Assembly: GCA_003235465.1 (NCBI GenBank)
Contig: QJWD01000383.1
Coordinates: 1-5,433 of the forward strand
Reading direction: 5' to 3'
DNA length: 5,433 bases
Source: Nitrospirota bacterium
GTDB taxonomy: Bacteria; Nitrospinota; Nitrospinia; Nitrospinales; VA-1
Position numbers and translations under genes: made by a program. Below the pieces are notes generated by a model that worked only from the letters and a program-made list of their open reading frames with translations, did no database searches and was not told where the DNA came from. This document shows, one piece after another, positions 1 through 5,433 of this stretch (its first letter is position 1; the number at the start of each line of letters is the position of its first letter).

Positions 1-1
1 C

Positions 2-94
2 GACCCCGAAAAACTCGGAAAGGCGGTTGCATCGGAAACGGCAAGAAAACCGGATTTTGGGAGGACCCGTAAGAAAAACAGGGAAAGTAAATAA
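2..94 (+). CDS. Possible C-terminal tail of an upstream gene (partial)
   Basis: The second forward frame is open from the left edge to a TAA at 92-94 and encodes about 30 residues, starting DPEKLGKAVASETARKP and ending in a very basic, Lys/Arg-rich tail. I do not recognise a family. The choice of frame is inference: the other two forward frames are also open for a while (stops at 70-72 and 105-107). This one is preferred because it ends just before a likely terminator and reads like a normal charged C-terminus. It would belong to a separate transcription unit, since a terminator and a new promoter lie between it and mraZ. Confidence 0.35.
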   Translation, partial: DPEKLGKAVASETARKPDFGRTRKKNRESK

Positions 95-106
95 AACAAT
101 GAATTG

Positions 107-150
107 AAGGATAAGCGGCCCAAACCAGGACGCCTTAAATCCTTGTTTTT
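107..150 (+). terminator. Probable rho-independent terminator of the upstream gene
   Basis: AAGGAT (107-112) pairs with ATCCTT (139-144). Inside it, AAGCG (113-117) pairs with CGCCTT (131-136) with one bulged C, and an AA bulge (137-138) separates the two helices. The loop is about 13 nt. A T5 run follows at 146-150 and another T-rich stretch runs to 159. The stem is imperfect and moderately AT-rich, so it is not an ideal terminator. Its position between a likely stop codon at 94 and the mraZ promoter supports the call. Confidence 0.45.
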
Positions 151-161
151 CTACTTTTTAA

Positions 162-189
162 TTGACAGCGGATAGGACTATGGTAGGAT
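162..189 (+). promoter_or_regulatory. Sigma-70-type promoter of the mraZ/dcw operon
   Basis: A perfect TTGACA -35 box (162-167) lies 16 nt before a TAGGAT -10 box (184-189), which matches TATAAT at four of six positions including the first two and the last. An extended -10 TG is present at 181-182. The predicted transcription start is near 196, giving a 5' leader of about 69 nt before mraZ. AT-rich sequence just upstream (145-161) could act as an UP element. The prediction rests on sequence alone, but location and quality fit the main promoter of the cluster. Confidence 0.7.
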
Positions 190-206
190 GTGCAGAATTC
201 TGTAGT

Positions 207-223
207 GAAGTGTCTCAAAGTGT
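207..223 (+). promoter_or_regulatory. Putative MraZ operator (10-bp-phased AAGTGT repeats)
   Basis: GAAGTGT (207-213) and AAAGTGT (217-223) are direct repeats with a 10-bp period. Weaker in-phase matches lie one and two steps upstream (197-203 and 187-193, each about four of seven positions). Known MraZ operators are tandem short GTG-containing repeats at about 10-bp spacing (AAAGTG[T/G] plus 3 nt in Mycoplasma, TGGG-type repeats in E. coli) placed next to mraZ promoters. Here the array straddles the predicted transcription start, as expected for autoregulation. Binding by this MraZ is inferred. Confidence 0.55.
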
Positions 224-264
224 AATCTTCAGGGTTTTGAACGGTTCTCCTTCAGGACGGCTAA

Positions 265-651
265 ATGCCCGGTTTTTTAGGTAGTTACAATATTTCCATC
301 GACGACAAGGGACGGGTCACCATCCCCTCCAAGTTTCGTGCTGTGTTGGAAAAAAAATACGGGCTCGACCTGGTGGTGAGCTTCAAGGGCGACTATCTGC
401 TCATTTTCCCCGAAAAGGAATGGGAAGTCAACGAGGAAAACCAACGTAATTACAATGCTTTCGACGAAGAAAACCGAAATAAAATGCGGCGCTATTACGA
501 GATGTCCTCCGACTGTGAAGTCAAGTCGGGGAAAATTTTAATTCCCGCCAACCTTCGCGAGGCGGCGGGCTTGAAAAAGGATGTGGTTCTGATCGGCATG
601 TCCCGGACGTTCGAAATCTGGGACAAGGACCGACGGGCGAAAACCCAATAG
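265..651 (+). CDS. mraZ: MraZ, transcriptional regulator of the dcw cluster
   Basis: MraZ is a ring-forming DNA-binding protein with two SpoVT/AbrB-like half-domains that regulates its own operon. The first half is at about residues 5-50, with the DxxxR motif intact (D13 to R17, in DDKGRVTIPSKFR). The second is at about 80-120 (GKILIPANLREAAGL, then VVLIGMSRTFEIWD). In the second half the expected D-x-x-G-R reads V86-K-S-G-K90, so the acidic residue and the arginine are both lost. The protein is 128 aa, shorter than the roughly 140-150 aa usual for the family, and ends about eight residues after FEIWD. The ATG start has AGGA at 254-257, 7 nt upstream. It is the first gene after the promoter and putative operator and is followed by rsmH, as in most bacteria. 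Confidence 0.95.
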   Translation: MPGFLGSYNISIDDKGRVTIPSKFRAVLEKKYGLDLVVSFKGDYLLIFPEKEWEVNEENQRNYNAFDEENRNKMRRYYEMSSDCEVKSGKILIPANLREAAGLKKDVVLIGMSRTFEIWDKDRRAKTQ

Positions 652-687
652 GAATGGCCATACCCTGGGATTCGCCTTTCACCCCAA

Positions 688-707
688 GCCCTTGTAAATA
701 AAAGGGC
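688..707 (+). repeat. Hairpin in the mraZ-rsmH gap
   Basis: GCCCTT (688-693) and AAGGGC (702-707) form a perfect 6-bp stem with an 8-nt AT-rich loop (GTAAATAA). Two further C-G pairs (684-685 with 710-711) are possible across a small internal loop. No T-run follows, so it does not look like an intrinsic terminator. The 3' arm contains the only purine-rich, Shine-Dalgarno-like bases (AAGGG) before the rsmH start, about 14 nt from the ATG. A role in limiting rsmH translation or marking an RNA processing site is inference. Confidence 0.4.
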
Positions 708-720
708 CTGGCAAAAACTA

Positions 721-1659
721 ATGACAGTCTACCACGGCAGCGTGCTCGGGGACGAAGTCCTCAGGCACCTTAATTTCACGGAGGAGGGGATTATCGTGGA
801 TAGCACTTTGGGAGATGGGGGTCATGCCGACCTCTTGCTCGCGCAAACTGGCCCCGGACTCAGCGTCCTCGGTATCGATCAGGATGCCGACGCCCTGAAA
901 CGAGCGAAGAAGCGGCTTTCGCCTTACGGCGACAGGGTCCGCTTCGCGCACGGCAATTTCAGCGAGCTGAAGAGCATCCTCTCCCGCTTCGGGATTCCGA
1001 AGATCGACGGTCTGCTTCTCGATCTCGGCGTCTCCTCCCCTCAGCTCGACACCCCCGATCGCGGCTTCAGCTTCATGAAAACCGGCCCCCTCGACATGAG
1101 GATGGACCGGCGGGAAGCGACCACCGCGGGCGACCTCATCGAAACCCTTTCTGATCGAGATCTCGCATTCCTGTTTCAGCAATACGGCGAGGAGCGCCAC
1201 GCCCGGCGCATCGTCCGCGCCATACGGAGGGCGCAGGCCGAAGGCCCCATCGCAAGCACCACCGACCTCGCCGCCATCATCACCGGCGCCGTTCCCCGGT
1301 CCCGCTCGTCGCGCATTCACCCCGCCACCCGGGTCTTCCAGGCGCTCCGCATCGCCGTCAACCGCGAGCTCGACCACATGAGGACCGCGCTGGCCGATTC
1401 GCTCGATGTGCTGAGGGAGGGCGCGCGGGTGGTCGTCATCTCCTTTCATTCCCTGGAAGACCGCATCGTGAAGAACTTTTTCCGCGACGAGGAAAAGGGG
1501 TGCGTCTGCCCACCGAGGCTGCCCGCCTGCGTGTGCGGCAGGACGCCGAGGCTTCGGGTCATCACGCGGCGGGTGGTGGTTCCCTCGGCACGTGAAATCG
1601 CCGGTAACCCGCGCGCCTCAAGCGCCAAGCTGCGCGCGGCGGAGAGAATTTATGTTTAA
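721..1659 (+). CDS. rsmH: RsmH, 16S rRNA m4C1402 methyltransferase
   Basis: RsmH (formerly MraW) uses S-adenosylmethionine to N4-methylate C1402 in the decoding centre of 16S rRNA in the cytoplasm. At 312 aa it has the usual length. Family motifs appear in order: YHGSVLGDEVL near the N-terminus, the SAM loop DSTLGDGGHADLLL (27-40), GIDQDADAL (51-59), LDLGVSSPQLD (100-110) with RGFSF and PLDMRMD (123-129), YGEERHARRIVRAI (155-168), IHPATRVFQALRIAVNREL (199-217), VISFHSLEDRIVK (239-251), and NPRASSAKLRAAE near the end. Between 261 and 272 four cysteines form CxCPP...CxCG, a pattern seen in many family members and possibly metal-binding. ATG 721 is the only reasonable start: no in-frame ATG, GTG or TTG lies between it and the mraZ stop. 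It lacks a well-placed Shine-Dalgarno. Its end overlaps ftsL by 8 nt. Confidence 0.97.
   Translation: MTVYHGSVLGDEVLRHLNFTEEGIIVDSTLGDGGHADLLLAQTGPGLSVLGIDQDADALKRAKKRLSPYGDRVRFAHGNFSELKSILSRFGIPKIDGLLLDLGVSSPQLDTPDRGFSFMKTGPLDMRMDRREATTAGDLIETLSDRDLAFLFQQYGEERHARRIVRAIRRAQAEGPIASTTDLAAIITGAVPRSRSSRIHPATRVFQALRIAVNRELDHMRTALADSLDVLREGARVVVISFHSLEDRIVKNFFRDEEKGCVCPPRLPACVCGRTPRLRVITRRVVVPSAREIAGNPRASSAKLRAAERIYV
1641..1644 (+). promoter_or_regulatory. Ribosome binding site that decides the ftsL start
   Basis: GGAG, within GGAGAGA, sits 7 nt before ATG 1652, inside the last codons of rsmH. It favours this ATG over an upstream in-frame ATG at 1592, which would add 20 residues encoded wholly within rsmH and unlike any FtsL N-terminus I know. 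Confidence 0.7.
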
Positions 1660-1969
1660 CCGCCTGCGCAAGATCGCAAAGGCGAGGCTGCACGTGCCGC
1701 CCAAGGAGTTTCGCATGATTCTTATCGCCCTGGTGCTGGTGACCCTCGGCGGCATGGCCTTCGTTTGGCCCAACGTGCGCATGGTGAAACTCGGCATGGA
1801 TTATCAGGTCCTGCTCAAGGAGCAGCGCGACCTGCTGAAGGAAAACAATTTGCTGCACCTGGAAAAATCCAGCCTCGAATCCCTTGACCGGGTTCACGCG
1901 CTGGCGAAAGAAAAGCTCGGGCTTAAAACCCCCGAGAACGGTCAAATCATAACCGTGTTCCTCAAGTAG
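1652..1969 (+). CDS. ftsL: FtsL, septal divisome membrane protein
   Basis: FtsL is a small bitopic inner-membrane protein that forms a complex with FtsB/FtsQ and helps activate FtsW-FtsI septal peptidoglycan synthesis. The 105-aa product has a short basic cytoplasmic tail (1-21), one hydrophobic segment at about 22-40 (MILIALVLVTLGGMAFVWP), a periplasmic coiled-coil-like stretch rich in Leu, Glu and Lys at about 47-75, and the typical FtsL ending at about 76-100 (SLDRVHALAKEKLGL, then a Pro and a hydrophobic strand). FtsL sequences diverge strongly, so the call rests on size, topology, this C-terminal pattern and position between rsmH and ftsI. The start overlaps the rsmH stop by 8 nt, suggesting translational coupling. 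A septum-initiator protein of the FtsB/DivIC type is the main alternative and is less likely here. Confidence 0.88.
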   Translation: MFNRLRKIAKARLHVPPKEFRMILIALVLVTLGGMAFVWPNVRMVKLGMDYQVLLKEQRDLLKENNLLHLEKSSLESLDRVHALAKEKLGLKTPENGQIITVFLK

Positions 1970-1975
1970 GCGGCG

Positions 1976-3721
1976 ATGGCCCGATCCGGAAAAAAAATAA
2001 AAGGCGATGCGCGCGGCACCCTGAAGGTCCGCCTGCTCGTGGTGTCCGCCATGTTCCTCCTGTACTGGGGGGGGCTCACCACGCGCCTATTTTACCTGCA
2101 GATCATCAAGCACGACGACCTCGTCGTGTTGTCCGAGAAGCAGTACGCGAGGACGGCGAAAATCTATTACGGGCGCGGCGTCATCTACGACCGCAACCAG
2201 AGCGAGCTGGCCAGAAACATCGACATGGAATCGGTGTACATCACGCCGCCGGAAATCACCGACAAGAAGCAAACGGTGGCCGCCCTCGCCTCGCTTCTCG
2301 ACCTCGACGCCGGGGACCTCGCCCGCAAGGTGAACTCCGGCAAACACTTCGTGTGGATTAAACGCAAAGCCTCGCTCGATGAGGTGGACCGGCTGAGAAA
2401 GCGCCGGCTGAACGGCGTCGGCTTCGTGTCGGAGCAGCGCCGGTTCTACCCGAAGCGGGAGCTCGCCGCGGGCGTGCTCGGGTTCGTCGGCCTCGACAAC
2501 CAGGGCCTCGCCGGCGTGGAGCATTACCACCATTCCATTCTCAAGGGCGCCACCCTGCGCAGCGTGATCGAAAAAGACGCGCGCGGGCGGACGATCTACT
2601 CCCTCGACGACCCGAGAAAACAGCGCTCCCCCAGCCACGATGTGGTGCTCACCCTCGATGAGGTCATCCAGTTCATCACCGAGCATCACCTGAAGAAGCA
2701 GGTGGAGGCGTTCGGCGCCAAGTCCGGCGTGGCCGTGGTGATGGACCCGCACAGCGGCGAAATCTACGCCATGGCCAATGTGCCCCAGTTCAATCCCAAC
2801 AACTACGCCGCCTACCCGCCGCGCATGTGGGAAAACCGCGTGGTGTCCGGCGCGTTCGAACCGGGTTCCATCTTCAAGCCGATGGTCGCCTCGGCGGTGA
2901 TCGACTCCGGCGCGGCCGCGCCCACCGACATCTTCTTCTGCGAGAACGGCAACTTCAAGATCGGCCGGGTGAGCATCGGCGAGGCCGCCAATCATAAATT
3001 CGGCTGGCTGACGCTCAAGGCCATCATCCAGAACTCGAGCAACATCGGGGCCATCAAGATGGCGCAGGCCCTCGGCAACGAGGGCCTGTTCCCTTACCTC
3101 AAGGGCTTCGGCTTCGGCGAGAAAACAGGCATCGACCTGCCCGGCGAAGCGGCGGGCTTCCTTCGCGAGCTTTCGCGCTGGTCCGCCCTTTCACTTGCAT
3201 CCATTTCGTTCGGGCACGAGATCTCCGTCACGCCGATCCAGATGGCCGCGGCAACGGCCACCATCGCCAACGGCGGCACCTACTACCCGCCGCGCATCAC
3301 CCGCGCCATCGTGAAAAACGGCAAGCTCGTGAAAAGCATGAAAACCCCCGTCGGCCGGCGCGTGATCTCGGAAAAGACCAGCCGTCAGGTGATAGAAATT
3401 CTGAAATCCGTCGTCAACGACGGCACCGGCGCCCAGGCGGCGGTGGCCGGTTACGAAACCGCCGGCAAAACCGGAACCGCGCAAAAATTCGACCGCGAGA
3501 CGCAAGCCTACTCGGCCACGGATTACGTGGCCTCGTTCGTCGGCTTCGCGCCCGCCGATGCGCCGCGGATCGTCGTCCTAGTGATGATCGATTCGCCGAA
3601 GAAAAGCTCCTGGGGCGGTGTGGTGGCGGCGCCGGTGTTTCGCGATATCACCAAAGAGGTGCTGCGCTACCTGAACGTCCCCTCCCGCGAGGAGCGGGTT
3701 TACATCATGGATCGCGCTTGA
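1976..3721 (+). CDS. ftsI: FtsI / PBP3, septal peptidoglycan transpeptidase
   Basis: This is a class B penicillin-binding protein: an inner-membrane enzyme that cross-links peptide stems of septal peptidoglycan together with FtsW. Residues 18-42 form the single membrane anchor (VRLLVVSAMFLLYWGG...), followed by the PBP dimerisation domain (about 60-215; GRGVIYDRN, RFYPKRELAAGVLGFVG, GLAGVEHYH). The transpeptidase domain (about 245-560) has all three active-site motifs: S298-I-F-K301 with the nucleophilic serine in EPGSIFKP, S354-S-N356, and K498-T-G500. WGGVVAAPVFRDI follows, and the protein ends at residue 581 without PASTA repeats. A purine-rich AGGCGG (1968-1973) overlaps the ftsL stop, only 2 nt from the ATG, so coupling with ftsL is likely. 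A sporulation-type SpoVD homologue is excluded mainly by the missing PASTA domain and by the context. Confidence 0.96.
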   Translation: MARSGKKIKGDARGTLKVRLLVVSAMFLLYWGGLTTRLFYLQIIKHDDLVVLSEKQYARTAKIYYGRGVIYDRNQSELARNIDMESVYITPPEITDKKQTVAALASLLDLDAGDLARKVNSGKHFVWIKRKASLDEVDRLRKRRLNGVGFVSEQRRFYPKRELAAGVLGFVGLDNQGLAGVEHYHHSILKGATLRSVIEKDARGRTIYSLDDPRKQRSPSHDVVLTLDEVIQFITEHHLKKQVEAFGAKSGVAVVMDPHSGEIYAMANVPQFNPNNYAAYPPRMWENRVVSGAFEPGSIFKPMVASAVIDSGAAAPTDIFFCENGNFKIGRVSIGEAANHKFGWLTLKAIIQNSSNIGAIKMAQALGNEGLFPYLKGFGFGEKTGIDLPGEAAGFLRELSRWSALSLASISFGHEISVTPIQMAAATATIANGGTYYPPRITRAIVKNGKLVKSMKTPVGRRVISEKTSRQVIEILKSVVNDGTGAQAAVAGYETAGKTGTAQKFDRETQAYSATDYVASFVGFAPADAPRIVVLVMIDSPKKSSWGGVVAAPVFRDITKEVLRYLNVPSREERVYIMDRA

Positions 3722-5271
3722 TGACTTCGATGAACGGCCCCATGACACTCGATAACGATAAAGAGACGCGCCCCGCCCGCAAGCTCTCCGATTTGCTTCG
3801 GGGCACGCCGGCCGAAAACATCCTCGGCAGCCTCGACCGGGACATCACCTCGCTCGCGTTCGATTCGAGGAAGGTGGAGCCCGGCGGCCTCTTCGTCGCC
3901 ATTCACGGCTACCGGGACGATGGCGACCGCTTCATCGATGACGCGCTTCGCCGCGGCGCGCGCGCCTTCATCACCGAAACCGGGTTCGACAAGCTGCCCG
4001 GCCACCATCTGGCCGCCAACGGCACCACCGCCATCCGCGTCAACGACGCCCGCCTCGCGCTGTCCCGGGTGAGTGCCGAATTCTACCATCACCCCTCGCG
4101 CGATCTGGACGTGGTGGGCATCACCGGCACCAACGGCAAAACCACGCTGACCTACATCCTCGAAGCCCTGCACGGCGCCGCGGGCAAAACCAGCGGCGTG
4201 ATCGGCACCATCAACTACCGCTACGGCGGCAAGGTTCAGGCCGCCAGCGTCACCACGCCCGAGTCTCTCGACATCAACCGCATGCTGCGCGAGATGGCGG
4301 GCTCCGGCATCGGCGCCTGCTTCCTCGAAGTCTCCTCGCACGCTCTCGCGCTCAAGCGGGTGTGCGGGATGACCTTCAAGGTGGGCGTGTTCACCAACTT
4401 AAGCCGCGATCATCTCGACTTTCACGGCAGCATCGAAAACTACGCCAACGCAAAAAAGGAGTTGTTCAGGGCCAACAACGTCAAACACCGAGTCATCAAC
4501 ACCGACGACCCCGTCGGCAGGGACATCATTAAAGACTCCGTCGCGGACACACTCACGACGGGCATCGATCACCCAGCGGATGTCAAGGCTGAAGACTGCG
4601 TTCTATCCGAAGAAGGCAGTCGCTTCACTCTCCAAACTCCCTCCGGAAACCGGGAGATTTACACGCATCTCCTCGGCAAACACAACGTTTATAATCTCCT
4701 CTCAGGGGCCGCTGCGGCCCTCCTCCAAGGAATTCCGCTGGATGACATCGGCCAGGGGATGCGGTCCATCGACCGCATCCCCGGTCGATTCGAACGCTTG
4801 AACCAGGGGCAGGATTTCACCGTGGTGGTGGATTACGCCCACACCGGCGACGCGCTCATCAATGTCTTAAACGCCGCTCGCGCCTTCACCCACGGCAAGG
4901 TGATCGTGGTGTTCGGCTGCGGCGGCGACCGCGACCGCGGCAAACGCCCGGAAATGGGCCAGGCCGCCCTCAAAGGCAGCGACTTCGCCGTCATCACCTC
5001 CGACAACCCGCGCCGCGAGCAACCCGAGCGCATCATCGACGACATTCTCGCCGGCCTGCCCGCTGCGGCCGAGGAAAACCGCGATTACGCCGTCATCGTC
5101 GACCGCGCCCAGGCCATCGCCTTCGCCATCAACCGGGCGCAATCGGGGGATTTTATCCTGATCGCCGGCAAGGGCCATGAGGATTACCAGATCCTGCCTT
5201 CGGGCACCATTCATTTTGACGACAGGGAAACCGCCCGGGCGGCCCTGAACAAGAGGCAGAACCGTGATTGA
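3721..5271 (+). CDS. murE: MurE, UDP-MurNAc-tripeptide ligase (meso-DAP-adding)
   Basis: MurE is a cytoplasmic ATP-dependent ligase that adds the third residue to UDP-MurNAc-L-Ala-D-Glu. With ATG 3721 it is 516 aa. The N-terminal UDP-binding domain includes SLAFDSRKVEPGGLFVAI (about 44-61). The central domain has the P-loop GITGTNGKTT (133-142), VTTPESLD, EVSSHAL, and NLSRDHLDFHG followed by ANAKKELF, where K245 is the expected carbamoylated lysine. The C-terminal domain has GRFE, VVVDYAHTGDAL (the family usually has Pro where Gly376 stands), GCGGDRDRGKRP, SDNPRRE (DNPR at 428-431, the meso-DAP signature) and AGKGHE. The ATG shares one base with the ftsI stop (TGATG). A TTG at 3718 and ATGs at 3730 and 3742 are in-frame alternatives; none has a clear ribosome binding site. 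Confidence 0.96.
   Translation: MTSMNGPMTLDNDKETRPARKLSDLLRGTPAENILGSLDRDITSLAFDSRKVEPGGLFVAIHGYRDDGDRFIDDALRRGARAFITETGFDKLPGHHLAANGTTAIRVNDARLALSRVSAEFYHHPSRDLDVVGITGTNGKTTLTYILEALHGAAGKTSGVIGTINYRYGGKVQAASVTTPESLDINRMLREMAGSGIGACFLEVSSHALALKRVCGMTFKVGVFTNLSRDHLDFHGSIENYANAKKELFRANNVKHRVINTDDPVGRDIIKDSVADTLTTGIDHPADVKAEDCVLSEEGSRFTLQTPSGNREIYTHLLGKHNVYNLLSGAAAALLQGIPLDDIGQGMRSIDRIPGRFERLNQGQDFTVVVDYAHTGDALINVLNAARAFTHGKVIVVFGCGGDRDRGKRPEMGQAALKGSDFAVITSDNPRREQPERIIDDILAGLPAAAEENRDYAVIVDRAQAIAFAINRAQSGDFILIAGKGHEDYQILPSGTIHFDDRETARAALNKRQNRD
5253..5256 (+). promoter_or_regulatory. Ribosome binding site supporting a GTG start for murF
   Basis: GAGG within AAGAGGCAG lies 7 nt before GTG 5264, inside the end of murE. 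The spacing supports GTG as the murF start. No in-frame ATG follows before the edge of the window. Confidence 0.65.
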
Positions 5272-5433
5272 AGGCCGCGCGACAGACTGCTTGAGCGCCT
5301 TTCACGGCGAGCTCGTCTCCGGCGAGCCCGGCAGGGCGTTTCGCGGCGTGTCCATCGACACGCGCACCCTGAACGCCGGAGAGCTGTTCTTCTGCATCAA
5401 AGGCGACCGTTTCGACGGCCACGACTTCATCGA
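5264..5433 (+). CDS. murF: MurF, UDP-MurNAc-tripeptide:D-Ala-D-Ala ligase (5' part only)
   Basis: MurF adds D-Ala-D-Ala to the UDP-MurNAc-tripeptide made by MurE, in the cytoplasm. Only the first 56 codons are present; the gene runs off the right edge, so the ATP-binding and ligase domains are not visible. The N-terminal Mur-ligase substrate-binding motif is clear at about residues 27-56 (RGVSIDTRTLNAGELFFCIK, then GDRFDGHDFI). MurE carries a similar motif, but its complete copy lies directly upstream, and murF is the expected next gene. The GTG start overlaps the murE stop by 8 nt, indicating coupling. I recognise the family from this motif and context, not from catalytic residues. Confidence 0.9.
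   Translation, partial: MIEGRATDCLSAFHGELVSGEPGRAFRGVSIDTRTLNAGELFFCIKGDRFDGHDFI

Noticed and set aside
227..256. CTTCAGG repeated at 227-233 and 250-256 in the mraZ leader
   Set aside because: A single 7-nt repeat with no phasing to the AAGTGT repeats; the second copy overlaps the AGGA ribosome binding site, so coincidence is the simplest explanation.
718..1449. 243-codon minus-strand open frame opposite rsmH
   Set aside because: It lies wholly opposite rsmH, whose motifs are unmistakable. The translation is Gly/Ala/Glu/Val-rich without recognisable domains, as expected for the antisense of a GC-rich gene.
1592..1651. 20-residue N-terminal extension of FtsL from an upstream ATG
   Set aside because: The extension is encoded entirely within the conserved C-terminus of rsmH, is Pro/Arg-rich, and the start at 1652 has a well-spaced GGAG.
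2087..2995. 302-codon minus-strand open frame opposite ftsI
   Set aside because: Antisense shadow of the PBP3 coding sequence. Its His/Val/Gly/Glu-rich composition reflects codon bias, and no motif or ribosome binding site supports it.
3700..4341. 213-codon minus-strand open frame opposite murE
   Set aside because: Shadow of the conserved N-terminal and P-loop region of murE. It would also need to cross the ftsI-murE junction on the opposite strand.
4580..4801. 73-codon plus-strand open frame inside murE
   Set aside because: It is out of frame with intact murE, has no recognisable motif, and lies in the lower-GC patch where chance open frames are expected.
1..5433. An undescribed accessory or defence system
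   Set aside because: Every stretch longer than 300 bases is occupied by a canonical dcw gene in standard order. No extra gene, repeat array or mobile element was found.

Overview
The window is the front part of a bacterial division and cell wall (dcw) cluster, read entirely on the + strand in the canonical order mraZ - rsmH - ftsL - ftsI - murE - murF. murF is cut off by the right edge. All six genes were recognised from family motifs in their translations, without any database search. I see no mobile element, CRISPR array, tRNA, rRNA or undescribed accessory system.

The organism looks like a diderm-type bacterium with fairly high GC (roughly 55-67% by hand count in murE). MurE carries the DNPR motif of meso-diaminopimelate-adding enzymes, and FtsI has no C-terminal PASTA repeats. 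This fits proteobacteria-like and related Gram-negative phyla (for example Desulfobacterota, Nitrospinota or NC10-like lineages), but the sequence alone does not let me choose between them.

Layout. Positions 1-264 hold no complete gene. They contain the probable last 30 codons of an upstream gene (stop at 94), a likely intrinsic terminator (107-150), a strong-looking sigma-70-type promoter (162-189) and, around the predicted transcription start, 10-bp-phased AAGTGT repeats that resemble known MraZ operators. mraZ (265-651) follows, then a 69-nt gap with a small hairpin, then rsmH (721-1659). From rsmH onward the genes are packed tightly: rsmH/ftsL overlap by 8 nt, ftsL/ftsI are 6 nt apart, ftsI/murE share one base (TGATG), and murE/murF overlap by 8 nt. 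This indicates a single, translationally coupled transcript.

How the genes work together. MraZ probably autoregulates the operon from the upstream repeats. RsmH methylates 16S rRNA. FtsL and FtsI are inner-membrane divisome proteins, with FtsI cross-linking septal peptidoglycan. MurE and MurF add the third residue (meso-DAP) and the D-Ala-D-Ala dipeptide to the cytoplasmic UDP-MurNAc precursor that is later polymerised and cross-linked.

Points worth a second look are modest: the MraZ-box-like repeats, an MraZ whose second DNA-binding motif is degenerate and whose C-terminus is short, mraZ and rsmH lying in one frame separated by a single TAG, a hairpin covering the only purine-rich stretch before rsmH, 8-nt homopolymers inside mraZ and ftsI, and a lower-GC patch in the middle of murE.
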